A model generated the notes under the pieces. It worked only from the letters and a program-made list of their open reading frames with translations, had not been told where the DNA came from and did no database searches. Shown here one piece after another: positions 33,252-44,415 of a stretch of DNA of 64,000 bases. The position numbers and the translations under genes are program-made. Each line of letters begins with the position of its first letter. Within the stretch, counting starts at the first letter, position 1. This DNA comes from Rhodopseudomonas palustris (GTDB taxonomy: Bacteria; Pseudomonadota; Alphaproteobacteria; Rhizobiales; Xanthobacteraceae), in the NCBI GenBank assembly GCA_016215605.1, contig JACRJB010000023.1:24446-88445 (forward strand), read 5' to 3'.

Positions 33252-35866
33252 CGCGCCGCCTCCACCCGCACCCGGCGCAGCGGACCGCGCGGCGCGTCGC
33301 CCCCGGCACTGATCGCCACGCAGCCGCGCGGTAGCGACGCGTCGAGCGACACCGGTGCGGCGAAAAGCCGGCCGTCGATCAGCACCGCGGCGCCGTCCGC
33401 GAGGCCGTGCAGCGCGGCGTCGTCGGGGTGCAGTAGCAGACGCGGTGCAGGCGCGCGCGCGGCAAGCAACGCGCTGACGCGGCTCAGCTCCCAGCCGGAG
33501 AACGCGTCGTGCAGGAGCACCAGCAGCAAACCTTCGCCCGTGACCGGCCCGGACGGCGGCGCATCGATCAGCGCGGCCTCGCTACGCTTGAGCAGCATCG
33601 CACCAGGATCTCCGCCGCGCAGCGGGCCGCCGACTTCCTCCAGGAAGCGCGTGACGTTGTTGGCGGAGTGCTGTCCCGAGGTCTTGTAGCTGGTGATCAG
33701 CGCCGGCGGCACCGCGGTGCCGCGCGCGCCCTTGATGCCGAAGGTCATCGGTCCGTCGAGATCGACCGGAATCACCGCGTCGGCGAATTGCCCGGCACGG
33801 TCGTCCGCGGTGCGGCCGGAATAGGGTCGCGGCGCGCGCGTGACCTGCCCATCGGCCATCATGAAATCCGCATCCGGCGCGGCATCGGCGACGCCGACCA
33901 GATCGGGGCGTTCGACGATCAGATCGCCGATCAACTCGTCGAGATCGTGCCAATCTCCGGCGCCGAACGCGTCGAGCCGGCGCCACGCCGATGGCGCGGT
34001 CTCGTGGGGTGGCACAGCCGCGAAAAACCGCTGGGCGCGGCCCTCGTAGTTGACGAAAGTGCCGGCGCATTCGGTGAACGGCGCAACCGGCAGCGTCACC
34101 GACGCGCGCGCAGTGGTCTCGCTGGCCATCGAGTCCAGCGCGATCACGGATTTGGCGGCGGCGAACAATCGCTCGACGCCGGCGCGGGGCGCGCGCTCGA
34201 ACAGATCGTTTTCCAGCACGATGGCGGTCTTGGCCGCGCCGCGTTCCAGCAATGCGGCCGCGCCGTCGAGACCGCCGCCGCCAAGCAAGGCCAGGCCGAT
34301 ACTGTTGGCCTCCGGCGGCAACAGCGCGATCCGGGCCTTGGCACCGAGCGCCGAACCGAGCGCCGCGGCAGCCTCGATGATCCCGGCGACACCGAGCGAA
34401 CTGCCCGCAATGATCAGCGGCCGCTCCGCAACCGCGAGAATTCCGGCGACGCGCTGCGCGTCGGCATCGCGAGCCGTCCCACCGCCGAGCACGCCCGCGA
34501 CGTCGGCGCCGAACGCCGCGATCGCCAGCGGATCGCGTCGGAGCGCCATCACCGCGACATCGTCGAGCGGATCGGCGACCGGCGTCACCAGCATGATCGG
34601 GGAGCGCCGGCCTTCGCCGGCGGTGCGGACCGCCGGATCGAGCCAGCGCGGCACGCCCTTCTGCGCCGCGAGGTCGCGCTCGGCGCCACGCGCCGTCTGC
34701 CGCAACGCCAGCGCCACACGCGGCGAGGAGTTGGTCAGATCCTCGCCGAGCACCAGCACCGCGTCGGCCTGTTCGATGTCGGCGAGCGAGGCGACCTTGG
34801 CCGGGCCGGCGCGGAGAAGCGCCACGATGCGGCGGACCATGGCGGCTTCGGCGTCCGACACGCCGGCGAAGAATCGTTCCGGCCCGACCAGCCGCTGCAA
34901 TGCGTAGTTCGCTTCCAGCGAGGCGCGCGGCGAGCCGAAGCCGATCGCGCCTTCGGCCACCGCGGCATGCGCCACTGCGCAGGCGTCATGCTCGGTGGCC
35001 GGCTCTCCGGCCAGCAGCGGCGCGCGGAGTCGTGCATCGGAGACGACATGCAGCGGGCCGTAGCGGCCGCGGTCGCAGATGAAATAGCCGTTGAGCGCGC
35101 CGTGATAGCGGTTCTGCACGCGCTTGACGCGCCCCTCGCGCTGGTCGACCAGGATGTTGCAGCCGACCGCGCAATGCGGACAGACCGAGGGCGTCGCCCG
35201 CATGTCCCATTTGCGCGCATAGTCCTGCGACCAGCCCTTGTCGTTGAATACGCCGGTCGGGCACACCTCGGCGAGATTGCCGGCGAACGGGCTCTCCAGC
35301 GGGCCGTCTTCGGCGCGACCGAAATACACGTTGTCGTGGGCGCCGAAGGCGTCGAGGTCGCGGCCGCCGGCATAGTCGCGATAGAACCGCGTGCAGCGAT
35401 AGCAGGCGATGCAACGGTTCATCTCGTGCGTCAGCAGCGGCCCGAGATCCTGATTGCGATGGGTGCGCTTGTCGAAGCGATAGCGGCGGATGTTGTGGCC
35501 GGTCGCGATCGTCATGTCCTGGAGGTGGCAGGAGCCGGCCTCCTCGCAGACCGGGCAATCGTGCGGATGGTTGACCATCAACCATTCGATCACCTGGGCG
35601 CGGAACGCCGTGGCCTCCGGATCGCTCACCGAGACGCGCTCGACGTCGGCGACCGGCGTCATGCAGCTCATGACGATGCGGCCCTCCTTGTCGTCGGGAC
35701 CGGCATAGACTTTCACGGCGCATTGCCGGCAGGCGCCGACCGAGCCGAGCGCGCCGTGCCAGCAGAAATACGGCACGTCGATGCCGTGCGTCAGGCACGC
35801 CGACAGCAGATCCTCGCCGTCCTTGGCCTCGATGATGCGGCCGTCGATGTCGAGTTTCCGGGTCAT
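33248..35866 (-). CDS. nuoG: Complex I iron-sulfur subunit NuoG
   Basis: An 872-residue peripheral-arm subunit. The N-terminal [2Fe-2S] domain ([16 protein letters not shown]) is followed by the His-ligated [4Fe-4S] site ([18 protein letters not shown]) and a further [4Fe-4S] motif ([17 protein letters not shown]). An additional N7-type set (CPHCAVGC, then FICDRGRYG) lies at the start of the molybdopterin-like domain; N7 is kept in enterobacterial and Thermus enzymes but lost in many others. The ATG at 35866 overlaps the nuoF stop as ATGA; a TTG 6 codons upstream is less likely. Confidence 0.95.
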   Translation of the reverse strand: MTRKLDIDGRIIEAKDGEDLLSACLTHGIDVPYFCWHGALGSVGACRQCAVKVYAGPDDKEGRIVMSCMTPVADVERVSVSDPEATAFRAQVIEWLMVNHPHDCPVCEEAGSCHLQDMTIATGHNIRRYRFDKRTHRNQDLGPLLTHEMNRCIACYRCTRFYRDYAGGRDLDAFGAHDNVYFGRAEDGPLESPFAGNLAEVCPTGVFNDKGWSQDYARKWDMRATPSVCPHCAVGCNILVDQREGRVKRVQNRYHGALNGYFICDRGRYGPLHVVSDARLRAPLLAGEPATEHDACAVAHAAVAEGAIGFGSPRASLEANYALQRLVGPERFFAGVSDAEAAMVRRIVALLRAGPAKVASLADIEQADAVLVLGEDLTNSSPRVALALRQTARGAERDLAAQKGVPRWLDPAVRTAGEGRRSPIMLVTPVADPLDDVAVMALRRDPLAIAAFGADVAGVLGGGTARDADAQRVAGILAVAERPLIIAGSSLGVAGIIEAAAALGSALGAKARIALLPPEANSIGLALLGGGGLDGAAALLERGAAKTAIVLENDLFERAPRAGVERLFAAAKSVIALDSMASETTARASVTLPVAPFTECAGTFVNYEGRAQRFFAAVPPHETAPSAWRRLDAFGAGDWHDLDELIGDLIVERPDLVGVADAAPDADFMMADGQVTRAPRPYSGRTADDRAGQFADAVIPVDLDGPMTFGIKGARGTAVPPALITSYKTSGQHSANNVTRFLEEVGGPLRGGDPGAMLLKRSEAALIDAPPSGPVTGEGLLLVLLHDAFSGWELSRVSALLAARAPAPRLLLHPDDAALHGLADGAAVLIDGRLFAAPVSLDASLPRGCVAISAGGDAPRGPLRRVRVEAAR

Positions 35867-37149
35867 GCGCGCCCCACCGGACAACGGCCCGCGAGATGAG
35901 CCGTAAAGATATCGCCGAAGCGTTCGAGCCCGCTGCGCAGTGGCGTCAGCGCCCCGGTGTTGAGATCGCAGTAGCTGCGGCCCGACGGCCCGGTCAGCGC
36001 GACGTGCTGGTGCAACAGGTCAATATCGCCACGAGTGCCCTTGCCGGCTTCCAGCGTGTCGAGCAGTTTCGCCACCCACGGCAGGCCGTCGCGGCACGGC
36101 GTGCACAGCCCGCAGCTCTCGCGCGCGTAGAACCGCATGTGCCGCGCGATTGCCGCGACCGGGCAGGCCTGATCGTCGAGCACGATCAGCGCGCCGGTGC
36201 CGAGCGAAGAGCCGGCCTGCTTGGTGTGGGTGAAGTCGAGCGGCACGTCGAGTTCGGCGGCTTCGAGAAACGCCGTGGCGCCGCCGCCGGGCTGGAACGC
36301 CAACAGCGCGCGGCCGCCGCGGATGCCGCCGCACAGTTCGATCAACTCACGCCCGGTGGTGCCCATCGGCGCCTCGATCAATTGCGGGCGCGCAACACAG
36401 CCGGAGACACCGTACAACTTGGTGCCGCCCTCGTCCGTCCGCGAAAGCGATTGATACCACTCGGCGCCGTTCTCGATGATCGACGGCACCGCCGACAGCG
36501 TCTCGACATTGTTGACCGTGGTCGGACGGCCCCACAGCCCGCTGACCGCCGGATAAGGCGGGCGATGCCGCGGCACCGGACGTTCGCCTTCGAGCGCCGC
36601 GATCAGCGCGGTCTCCTCGCCGACGATGTAGCGGCCGGCCGAGGCGTGCACGCGCATCGTCAGGTCGAAGCCCGAGCCGAGAATGTCGCGGCCGAGCCAG
36701 CCGGCCTGCTCCGCCTCGGCGATGGCGCGGGTCAGGGCCGCGGCGGCGGCGCGATACTCGTCGCGGACCAGGATGATCACTTCGGTGGCGCCGATCGCAT
36801 AGGCCGCGATCGTCGCACCCACGATCAGCTGGTGCGGCAGCGCTTCCATCAGCAGCCGATCCTTGAACGAGCCCGGCTCGGTCTCGTCGCCATTGACGCA
36901 GAGATAGCGCGGCCCCGGCCCCGCCTTCTCCGCACCGAGACGCATGAAGCGCCATTTGTTGGCGGTCGGAAACCCGGCACCGCCGCGGCCGCGCAGGCCG
37001 GCGGCCTCGACCAGCGCGATGATCGCCTCCGGGCTGTGGCGCTTCAGCGCCTGCGTCAGCGCAACGCCGCCGCCGAGGCCGCGCCAGACGGCGAGGCTGT
37101 GCGGCTGACGATCGGCACGCGCGCGGCCGGTGAGCGGCTTGTCGCTCAT
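35863..37149 (-). CDS. nuoF: Complex I NADH-binding subunit NuoF
   Basis: A 428-residue subunit where NADH reduces FMN and electrons enter cluster N3. The FMN/NADH-binding segments are GLRGRGGAGFPTANKW and YLCVNGDETEPGSFKDR; the SLBB fold and the [4Fe-4S] ligands ESCGLCTPCRDG plus a later Cys in GRSYCDL follow. The ATG at 37149 overlaps the nuoE stop by 4 bases. Confidence 0.96.
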   Translation of the reverse strand: MSDKPLTGRARADRQPHSLAVWRGLGGGVALTQALKRHSPEAIIALVEAAGLRGRGGAGFPTANKWRFMRLGAEKAGPGPRYLCVNGDETEPGSFKDRLLMEALPHQLIVGATIAAYAIGATEVIILVRDEYRAAAAALTRAIAEAEQAGWLGRDILGSGFDLTMRVHASAGRYIVGEETALIAALEGERPVPRHRPPYPAVSGLWGRPTTVNNVETLSAVPSIIENGAEWYQSLSRTDEGGTKLYGVSGCVARPQLIEAPMGTTGRELIELCGGIRGGRALLAFQPGGGATAFLEAAELDVPLDFTHTKQAGSSLGTGALIVLDDQACPVAAIARHMRFYARESCGLCTPCRDGLPWVAKLLDTLEAGKGTRGDIDLLHQHVALTGPSGRSYCDLNTGALTPLRSGLERFGDIFTAHLAGRCPVGRA

Positions 37150-37634
37150 CGTGCACCTCCGATCGCCTTGCCGTCGATCAGCGCGTCGAGAGCGTCCGGC
37201 GTCAGCGGCCCGACCAGCTTGCGCTCCGGGCCGACCAGCGCCACCGGCGCGCGGTCGCAACCGCCGACGCAGCAGATGTTGATCAGCGTGAATTTTCCAT
37301 CGGTGGTGGTTTCGCCAAAGCCGATACCGAGCTTCTGCATCACCGCATCGCGTACGGCATCGCCGCCGCACAGATAGCAGCTCAGCCCGTCGCACAGCAG
37401 GATCACGGTGTCGCCGACCGGGCTGCGGAAGATCTGGCTGTAGAACGTGGCGAGGCTGTCGATCTCGGCGGTGGTGACGCCGAGCACCTGCGCGGCTTCC
37501 TTGAGATGGGCGTCCGAGACCCAGCCCTCGGCCTCCTGCACCAACTTCAAGGCTTCCAGCATGGCGGCCTTCGGCCCGCCGTGGTTGGCGGCGGCCTGCG
37601 CGATCGCGGTCTTGATGGCGGGGCTGAGGCTCAT
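37146..37634 (-). CDS. nuoE: Complex I [2Fe-2S] subunit NuoE
   Basis: A 162-residue thioredoxin-fold subunit with cluster N1a. Ligands are the cysteines of [11 protein letters not shown] and [12 protein letters not shown]. An N-terminal helical bundle covers about 1-75. The ATG at 37634 overlaps the nuoCD stop by 4 bases. Confidence 0.95.
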   Translation of the reverse strand: MSLSPAIKTAIAQAAANHGGPKAAMLEALKLVQEAEGWVSDAHLKEAAQVLGVTTAEIDSLATFYSQIFRSPVGDTVILLCDGLSCYLCGGDAVRDAVMQKLGIGFGETTTDGKFTLINICCVGGCDRAPVALVGPERKLVGPLTPDALDALIDGKAIGGAR

Positions 37635-39376
37635 CGGTCGACGTCCGACATTACGTAGTCGATGCTGCCGAGATAGGCGACGAGATCGGCGACCATCATA
37701 CCGGGCGCCACCGCCGAGATCATCTGCAGATGCGGGAACGACGGCGTGCGAATCCGCGTGCGATAGCTCGATGGCTCGCCGTCGGAGATCAGCGCGAATT
37801 GCGTGAGTCCGCGCACCGTCTCGACCTGCCCGGTGGTCTCGCCGGCGGGCAACACCGGCCCCCAGCTGGCGCCGACGAAATGATGGATCATGGTCTCGAT
37901 GTCGTGCAGCATCCGCTCGCGCGGCGGCGGCGTCGTCAACGGATGATCGGCCTTGATCGGGCCCGACGGCATGTTGTCGACGCACTGCCGGATGATCTTC
38001 AGCGACTGGCGAATCTCCTCGACGCGCACGCAGGTGCGGTCGTAGCAATCGCCGTTGTGGCCGACCGGTATCTCGAAGTCGAAATGCTCGAAGCCGGCAT
38101 AGGGCCGAGCCTTGCGCACGTCCCAGGCCTGGCCTGTCGCACGTAGTCCCGGCCCGGTCACACCCCATTCGTGCGCCATCGCGGTGTCGTAGGCGGCAAC
38201 GCCCTTGGTGCGTGCGCGAAAAATCTCGTTACGCAGCACCATGCCTTCGTAGTCGTCGAGCCGCGACGGCATCCAGTCGAGAAATTCGCGCACCAGCCTG
38301 TCCCAGCCCTGCGGCAGGTCCATCGATAGTCCGCCGATGCGGAAGTAACCGGGATGCATCCGCGCGCCGGTGATCGACTCGATCACGCGGTAGCCGCGCT
38401 CGCGGTCGGTGAACATGTAGAACACCGGCGACATCGCGCCTGTGTCCTGCGCCATGGTGCCGTAGAATAAGAGGTGATTCATGATCCGGAACATTTCCGA
38501 CAGCATGATGCGCACGGTGAGCGCACGGTCCGGCACGGTGATGCCGCAGGCCTTCTCCACCGCCTGCAGATACGGCATCTCGCCCATCACGCCGCCGAGA
38601 TAGTCGACCCGGTCGGTGTAGGGCAGGAAGTTGTGCCAGGTCTGGCGCTCGGCCATCTTCTCGGCGCCGCGATGGTGGAAGCCGATGTCGGGCCGCGCCG
38701 CGACGATCTCCTCGCCGTCCAGCGCCAGCACGATGCGGAACACGCCGTGGGTCGCCATCGAATGCGGCCCGTAGTTGAGGATCATCAGTTCGACGCCGTC
38801 GCGATGCGTCGGCAGGCCGAATTTTTCGGGATCGGCCGCGAGCGCGTGCTCCTTGGCGTCGAACAGCGCCGCCGTCATGTTGAACAGCGGCCGCTCGGTG
38901 GCGCGCCCCGGCTGCGTCTTGCGCATCGGATGGCCTTCCCAGCCGGGCGGCAGCAGAATGCGGTTCGAATGCGGCTGCAACTCGAATTCGACGCCGAACA
39001 TGTCGTAGGCTTCGCGCTCGTACCATAGCGCGTTGGGAAACACGGTGCCGATCGACTTCGCGCGTGGATACTCCGCATCGAGCGGCGTCTTGATCCGGAT
39101 GTCGGCGTTGCGATCGTGCGACAGCAGATGGCTGGCAATGGTGATGCCGCTCGGCGGCTGACCCTCGCGATGTTTTCGCGCGGTCTCGTCGATCGCCCAC
39201 AGGTCGACCAGCATCTTGAACGGCCGATCGATCTCGTCCTTCAGGTAACGATGCACGGCGATCGTCACCTCGGGACGGATCCACACCGTCGGGAAGCTGT
39301 CGCGCGTGGTCTGCTCGCCCAGCACCGCGTCTCCGAACCGCGCGCTGAGTTCGCCGACGAGATTTGACGTGCTCAC
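37631..39376 (-). CDS. nuoC: Complex I fused subunit NuoCD
   Basis: A 581-residue fusion of NuoC (about 1-175: [20 protein letters not shown]) and NuoD (about 190-581: [20 protein letters not shown], with [10 protein letters not shown] near the quinone site and a hydrogenase-like fold). The same fusion occurs in Escherichia coli, whereas most alphaproteobacterial enzymes keep separate genes. The start is GTG 39376, whose GTGA overlaps the nuoB stop. The fusion and the N7 cluster in NuoG mark this as the gammaproteobacteria-like complex I known as a second enzyme in R. palustris. Confidence 0.95.
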   Translation of the reverse strand: MSTSNLVGELSARFGDAVLGEQTTRDSFPTVWIRPEVTIAVHRYLKDEIDRPFKMLVDLWAIDETARKHREGQPPSGITIASHLLSHDRNADIRIKTPLDAEYPRAKSIGTVFPNALWYEREAYDMFGVEFELQPHSNRILLPPGWEGHPMRKTQPGRATERPLFNMTAALFDAKEHALAADPEKFGLPTHRDGVELMILNYGPHSMATHGVFRIVLALDGEEIVAARPDIGFHHRGAEKMAERQTWHNFLPYTDRVDYLGGVMGEMPYLQAVEKACGITVPDRALTVRIMLSEMFRIMNHLLFYGTMAQDTGAMSPVFYMFTDRERGYRVIESITGARMHPGYFRIGGLSMDLPQGWDRLVREFLDWMPSRLDDYEGMVLRNEIFRARTKGVAAYDTAMAHEWGVTGPGLRATGQAWDVRKARPYAGFEHFDFEIPVGHNGDCYDRTCVRVEEIRQSLKIIRQCVDNMPSGPIKADHPLTTPPPRERMLHDIETMIHHFVGASWGPVLPAGETTGQVETVRGLTQFALISDGEPSSYRTRIRTPSFPHLQMISAVAPGMMVADLVAYLGSIDYVMSDVDR

Positions 39377-39999
39377 AATCGCTCCGGGGGATCGAGGAGG
39401 GTTTGGGCCATGCGTTCGTCGCGACGCTCATCGCGCCGGCGCGGCGCGTCGAAGCCGAGACCAGCGGAGTTGCCGACGGTGACGCCGAGCGGTCGGCGTT
39501 CCGAACCGATCTGCTGCTGCAGCATGATCAGCGCATCGAGCATCGCTTCCGGACGCGGCGGGCAGCCGGGGATATAGACGTCGACCGGGATGAAGCGGTC
39601 GACACCCTGTACCACCGAATAGATGTCGTACATGCCGCCCGAACAGGCGCAGGCGCCCATCGCGATCACCCAGCGCGGCGCACGCATCTGCTCGTACAGC
39701 CGCAGCAGCGGCGACGCCATCTTGTGAAACACGGTGCCGGACACCACGAGCAGATCGGCCTGCCGCGGCGAGGCGCGAATCACTTCGGCGCCGAACCGCG
39801 CCTGGTCGTAGACCGGCGTCAGCACGGTGACCTGTTCGACGTAGCAGCACGACAGCCCGAAATTGAACGGCCACAGGCTGTGCTTGCGCGACCACGCGGT
39901 GAGATCCTCGAGCGTGGTGAACAGGCTCGACAGCGCCATGTGTTCTTCGACCGAGACGGGCTCGGCCGGCTGAAGCGGGTTGGACGGCTGCAACGTCAT
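39373..39999 (-). CDS. nuoB: Complex I iron-sulfur subunit NuoB
   Basis: A 208-residue subunit carrying the terminal cluster N2, which passes electrons to quinone. Ligands are the tandem cysteines in LSCCYVEQ plus those of [11 protein letters not shown] and PGCPPRPEA. The ATG at 39999 overlaps the nuoA stop by 4 bases. The C-terminal 30 residues are Arg/Asp-rich, longer than in many homologues. Confidence 0.95.
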   Translation of the reverse strand: MTLQPSNPLQPAEPVSVEEHMALSSLFTTLEDLTAWSRKHSLWPFNFGLSCCYVEQVTVLTPVYDQARFGAEVIRASPRQADLLVVSGTVFHKMASPLLRLYEQMRAPRWVIAMGACACSGGMYDIYSVVQGVDRFIPVDVYIPGCPPRPEAMLDALIMLQQQIGSERRPLGVTVGNSAGLGFDAPRRRDERRDERMAQTLLDPPERL

Positions 40000-40385
40000 C
40001 GCTTGCGCTCCTTGTGCCAGTCGAGCGCGCCGTCCGCCCACAGATAGACCAGCGCCAGCAGCAACACGCCGATGAACACCGTCGCCTCGATCAGCCCGAG
40101 CCAGCCGGTGTCGCGCGCCGCGACCGCCCAGGCGAACAGGATCGCCGCCTCCATGTCGAAGATCACGAACAGCGCGGCGATCAGGAAGTACGGCGCATTC
40201 AACGGGCCCTGCTGCGGCGCAGCCGGCAGCACGCCACCCTCGTAGGGCACGTCGGCGCGCGCGCCGGAGCGCTTCTCGCGCAGCCAGGCGGCCACGACGA
40301 TGATCGCCGCGACGATTCCCGCCGACAGCGCGACGTGAATCGCAAGCGCAGCACCTGAATTGATCGGAAAGATCAGGTCACCCAC
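39996..40385 (-). CDS. nuoA: Complex I membrane subunit NuoA
   Basis: A 129-residue subunit with three TM helices, the first gene of the operon. Family motifs are PYEGGVLP and [23 protein letters not shown] (acidic residues in TM2). The start is GTG 40385, chosen because AGGAG lies 8 bases upstream; the open frame reaches 40727 but runs through the promoter. An FNR/FixK box at 40494-40507 sits 109 bases upstream. Confidence 0.93.
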   Translation of the reverse strand: MGDLIFPINSGAALAIHVALSAGIVAAIIVVAAWLREKRSGARADVPYEGGVLPAAPQQGPLNAPYFLIAALFVIFDMEAAILFAWAVAARDTGWLGLIEATVFIGVLLLALVYLWADGALDWHKERKR

Positions 40386-40493
40386 CGGCGAGGCTCCTGG
40401 CGAACGGCAAAGTAAGCACGCGCGCTCCGACCCCGCGATGGGAACCGGATCGCCGTAGCATCGTGACCATGTCATCTGCCCGGTCAAGCACCG

Positions 40494-40507
40494 TTGACCT
40501 CGATCAA
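40494..40507 (-). promoter_or_regulatory. FNR/FixK-type box of the nuo operon
   Basis: TTGACCTCGATCAA is a TTGAC-N4-ATCAA box. Centred at -41.5 it would start transcription near 40459 and leave a 74-base leader before the nuoA GTG. The -10 is not obvious (CATGGT). Confidence 0.8.
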
Positions 40508-40806
40508 GATCGGCCCTCGTGCGAGTCCGAATCCCGATATGATTTCCGAGACTTGGAACCCCCGGCCCAATGCCGGAAATCGCCGCCATCAGCGGCTTCC
40601 CGCCCGTTCGGGTCGAACCGGCGAAGACTCCGATTCGAACGGCCGGCCCGCGCTGCGGCACCATGCCGCCCCGTGACGCAGGGCACTCGACGATCGCGGC
40701 GATGGAAGCGCGGGCCCCGTCATCCACCGAAGCTCGCGCGCCGCCTCATTCCGCTGCGCAGCGAAATCATCTAACGATAGACGGTTCCATCGCTCGGGGG
40801 CGGTCG

Positions 40807-42615
40807 ATGTCGCTGTTTCGTCTCTATGCACGTGTGATCGCGCTGCTCGGTAAGGAGCGGCGGCTCGGCTGGACCTTGGCGATCGCCAATCTCCTGCTCG
40901 CCACCGCCCAGTTCGCCGAGCCCGTGCTGTTCGGCCGCATCGTCGACGTGATGTCGGGCAATCTCGCCACCGGCGCGCTGGTGCCGGAGGCGCGCTCGCC
41001 GTGGCCGCTGCTCGCCGCCTGGGTCGGCTTCGGGCTGTTCACCATTTTCTGCTCGGCCGCGGTCGCGCTGCACGCCGACCGGCTGGCGCATCGTCAACGC
41101 CAGACGGTGCTGACCGGCTATTTCGAGCACATTCTGCAACTGCCGCTGACCTACCACACCGGCACCCATTCCGGACGGCTGATCAAGGTCATGCTGCAGG
41201 GCACCGATGCGCTGTGGCGGGTCTGGCTCGGCTTCTTCCGCGAACATTTCGCCGCGTTGCTCTCGCTTCTGGTGCTGCTGCCGCTGTCGCTGTTCATCAA
41301 CTGGCGGCTGGCGCTGCTGCTGTTCGCGCTGTGCGGCGTGTTCACGGTGCTGACCACGCTGGTGGTACGCAAGACCTACGGGATGCAGAACGAGGTCGAG
41401 GCGCAATACAGCGACCTCTCGGCGCGCGCCTCGGATGCGCTCGGCAACGTCGCGCTGGTGCAGAGCTACGTGCGGATCGACGCCGAGGTGCAGGGGCTGC
41501 GGTTCGTCGCCGACAAGCTGCTGGCCGCACAGATGCCGGTGCTGTCGTGGTGGGCGCTGGTGACGGTGATCACCCGCGCCTCGACCACGATCACCGTGCT
41601 GGCGATCTTCGCGCTCGGCATCGTCCTCAATCAGCAGGGGCTCACCAGCGTCGGCGAGATCGTGATGTTCGTCTCGTTCGCGACGCTGCTGATCCAGCGG
41701 CTCGAGCAGGTGGTGAGCTTCGTCAACAGCCTGTTGATGGAAGCGCCGCGGCTGCAGGAATTCATCAACGTGCTCGACGCCGTGCCCGCAGTGCACGACC
41801 GGCCGGACGCGATCGATCCCGGGCGGCTGTCCGGACTGGTCGAATTCCGGGACGTGTCGTTCTCCTACGACGGCAAGCGGCCGGCGGTGGAGGATCTGTC
41901 GTTCACCGCGCTGCCGGGCCAGACCATCGCGCTGGTCGGCGCCACCGGCGCCGGCAAGTCGACCGCGATCGCCCTGCTGCATCGCGCGTTCGATCCGCAG
42001 TCGGGCGTCGTCAAGATCGACGGCATGGATATTCGCGGCCTGACGCTGTCGGGCCTCCGGCGCAACATCGGCGTGGTGTTCCAGGAGGCGCTGCTGTTCG
42101 ACCGCTCGATCGCCGACAATCTGCGCGTCGGAAAGCCGGACGCAAGCGACGCTGAATTGCGGCTGGCCGCCGAGCGTGCGCAGGCGCTGGACTTCATCGA
42201 GCGCAGCGATCTCGGCTTCGATACCAGCGCCGGGGAACGCGGCCGCATGCTGTCCGGCGGCGAGCGGCAGCGGCTGTCGATCGCCCGCGCGCTGCTGAAG
42301 GATCCGCCGATCCTGATCCTCGACGAAGCCACCTCGGCGCTCGACGCGGTGACCGAAGCCAAGGTCAACCTCGCGCTGGACGAGGTGATGAAGGGTCGCA
42401 CCACCTTCGTGATCGCGCATCGGCTGTCCACCATCCGCCATGCCACATGCATCCTGGTGTTCGAGCACGGCAAGGTGATCGAAAGTGGAACGTTCGACGA
42501 GCTGGTGGCGCAAGGCGGACACTTCGCGGAACTGGCACGGGCGCAGTTCATGGTCCAGGAGGACGCGCGTGCCACAGTCGCCACTCCGGCCCATGACACC
42601 ACCGTCGGGCTTTGA
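40807..42615 (+). CDS. ndvA: Beta-(1,2)-glucan export ATP-binding/permease protein NdvA
   Basis: A 602-residue half-size ABC exporter. Six TM helices lie in residues 1-320, and the ATPase domain has Walker [11 protein letters not shown], signature [16 protein letters not shown] and Walker [14 protein letters not shown]. The N-terminus [17 protein letters not shown] and the whole length fit NdvA/ChvA, which exports cyclic glucans to the periplasm for osmoadaptation. The ATG at 40807 is the family start; the frame is open to 40570. A glucan synthase (ndvB) is not adjacent. A shorter name such as glucan ABC exporter would be the safe alternative. Confidence 0.88.
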   Translation: MSLFRLYARVIALLGKERRLGWTLAIANLLLATAQFAEPVLFGRIVDVMSGNLATGALVPEARSPWPLLAAWVGFGLFTIFCSAAVALHADRLAHRQRQTVLTGYFEHILQLPLTYHTGTHSGRLIKVMLQGTDALWRVWLGFFREHFAALLSLLVLLPLSLFINWRLALLLFALCGVFTVLTTLVVRKTYGMQNEVEAQYSDLSARASDALGNVALVQSYVRIDAEVQGLRFVADKLLAAQMPVLSWWALVTVITRASTTITVLAIFALGIVLNQQGLTSVGEIVMFVSFATLLIQRLEQVVSFVNSLLMEAPRLQEFINVLDAVPAVHDRPDAIDPGRLSGLVEFRDVSFSYDGKRPAVEDLSFTALPGQTIALVGATGAGKSTAIALLHRAFDPQSGVVKIDGMDIRGLTLSGLRRNIGVVFQEALLFDRSIADNLRVGKPDASDAELRLAAERAQALDFIERSDLGFDTSAGERGRMLSGGERQRLSIARALLKDPPILILDEATSALDAVTEAKVNLALDEVMKGRTTFVIAHRLSTIRHATCILVFEHGKVIESGTFDELVAQGGHFAELARAQFMVQEDARATVATPAHDTTVGL

Positions 42616-42785
42616 GACCGGTCGAATTTCGGCCCTTTTCATCCCCGAATAACCCCCGCTCGCTCTGTTCGACGAGCACAAGCCGGTATAGGGTCGGGTC
42701 AGCTGGGCCAACGCCTGAACCCGAACGTCAACCCGTAAAGACTTCGTCCCCCGCCGGACGGATCTCAAAGGACCGGAATCGGATC

Positions 42786-44192
42786 GTGCACTTCCTCTCC
42801 GCGCAGCCTCACAGACCATCGCGTTTCTGGATCGCCCTCGCCGCCCTGCTGATGTTGACGGGGCTGCCGCGGCTCGCCTCGGCCGAGGCGCTGTTGCTGA
42901 TCGAGGCCGACACCGGCAAGGTGCTGCAGGCGGAAAACGCCACCTATCCCTGGTATCCGGCATCCGTCACCAAGATCATGACCGCCTACGTCACCTTGAA
43001 GGCGGTGAAGGAAGGCCGGCTGACCCTCGACTCGTTGATCACGGTGTCGCCGGTCGCCGCGGCGCAATCGCCGTCGAAGATGGGGTTCGCGCCGGGCACG
43101 CAGCTCACCGTCGACAACGCGCTGAAGATGATGATGGTGAAGTCGGCCAACGACATGGCCGTGGTGCTGGCCGAAGGCGTCGGCGGTTCGATCGACGGCT
43201 TCTCGGAGATGATGAACGCGACCGCGCAGCGGCTCGGCATGACGCAGACCCACTACGTCAATCCCAACGGGCTGCCGGCCGAGGGCCAGGTCACCTCGGC
43301 CCGCGATCTCGCGATACTGGCGCGGGCGGTGATCCGCGACCTGCCGGAATACGAGTACTTCGTGCACATCCCGGCGATCCGGTTCGGCAAGCGGGTCACC
43401 TACAATTTCAACAAGCTGATCGGCCGCTATCCGGGCGCCGACGGCTTCAAGACCGGCTTCATCTGCGCCTCCGGCTACAATCTCGTCGCCAGCGCGACCC
43501 GTAACGGACGGCGGCTGATCGCTGTGGTGCTCGGCGCCAGTTCCGGCCAGGATCGTGCGGTCAAGGCGGCCCAACTCTTGGAGCGCGGCTTCTCCGCCAA
43601 TACGCTGGCGTGGCTGACGCCCTCGCTCGGCACCGTCGACAACCTCGCGCCGATTGACGCCACCCCGCCGAACCTGCGCGACGAAATGTGCGGCCCGAAG
43701 CGCAAGCGGCCGGCGAGCGACGAGGACGAGCAGGTCGCCGGCGTGATCGCCAATGGCGACACGGTGCTGTCGATGTTCTCGCCGCCGGCGCTGCGCCCGG
43801 TCGACATGATCGCCGCGGCGCCCGCGCCGACCGAACCTGTGCAGGTCTATACCGGCCCGACCCGGACCGGCGCAGCCCTGCTCGCGGCCGCCGCCCGGGA
43901 CGCCGACAATCAGGCCGCCGCCGCCAAGAAGAAGACCGCTAAGAAGAAAGGCGCCAAGCCGAAGGACGACGCCAAGGAAGCCGCCGCCGGCGAGAAGAAC
44001 GGCCGGACCTCGGTGACGATCGATACCACCAAGCCGAAGCCGGCCGGCGCCAAGCACGCCAACGCCAAGTCGGACGCCGCCGCCGACAAGCCCGCGGCAG
44101 CCGCGAAGCCCAAGCCGAAAGCCACAACCGCCGCCAAGCCTGCGCCGAAGAGCGCCACCGGCGAGACCAAGCCCGCCAAGCCCGGTACCTGA
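42786..44192 (+). CDS. D-alanyl-D-alanine carboxypeptidase (PBP5/6 type, S11 family)
   Basis: A 468-residue periplasmic penicillin-binding protein that trims terminal D-Ala from peptidoglycan stem peptides. A signal peptide ends LASA-EAL; the catalytic motifs are SVTK (S of PASVTKIM), SAN (KSANDMAVV) and KTG (GFKTGFICA). The last 100 residues are a Lys/Ala/Pro-rich low-complexity tail that replaces the usual C-terminal beta domain and anchor, as in other Bradyrhizobiaceae. I place the start at GTG 42786, just before the signal peptide. An ATG at the second Met would cut into the signal. Confidence 0.9.
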   Translation: MHFLSAQPHRPSRFWIALAALLMLTGLPRLASAEALLLIEADTGKVLQAENATYPWYPASVTKIMTAYVTLKAVKEGRLTLDSLITVSPVAAAQSPSKMGFAPGTQLTVDNALKMMMVKSANDMAVVLAEGVGGSIDGFSEMMNATAQRLGMTQTHYVNPNGLPAEGQVTSARDLAILARAVIRDLPEYEYFVHIPAIRFGKRVTYNFNKLIGRYPGADGFKTGFICASGYNLVASATRNGRRLIAVVLGASSGQDRAVKAAQLLERGFSANTLAWLTPSLGTVDNLAPIDATPPNLRDEMCGPKRKRPASDEDEQVAGVIANGDTVLSMFSPPALRPVDMIAAAPAPTEPVQVYTGPTRTGAALLAAAARDADNQAAAAKKKTAKKKGAKPKDDAKEAAAGEKNGRTSVTIDTTKPKPAGAKHANAKSDAAADKPAAAAKPKPKATTAAKPAPKSATGETKPAKPGT

Positions 44193-44415
44193 CCGGGCGT
44201 CGTCCTCGCCGCCCCCGCCCTGTTGTTAACCCCGGCCGCCGATCGGCGGCGTGCGGCGGCCCGTCAGCTTGCGTTCGGCCGCGGCTTCGCCCAATACTCG
44301 GCCGGCAATCAACACCCTTGAACTGCCGCGCCTTTCGGCCAATTCGCCGTGTCAGGGCGATGTGCGACAATCAAAAACGCGGAGCGTTGCGCTCCCGGCG
44401 AGCGAGGAAAACACC

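Noticed and set aside
33509..35899. 796-codon open frame on the plus strand across nuoG
   Set aside because: Arg/His/Gly-rich antisense shadow of a high-GC gene with clear Fe-S motifs on the other strand. The same applies to the long plus-strand frames at 11648-13393 and 29407-31119.
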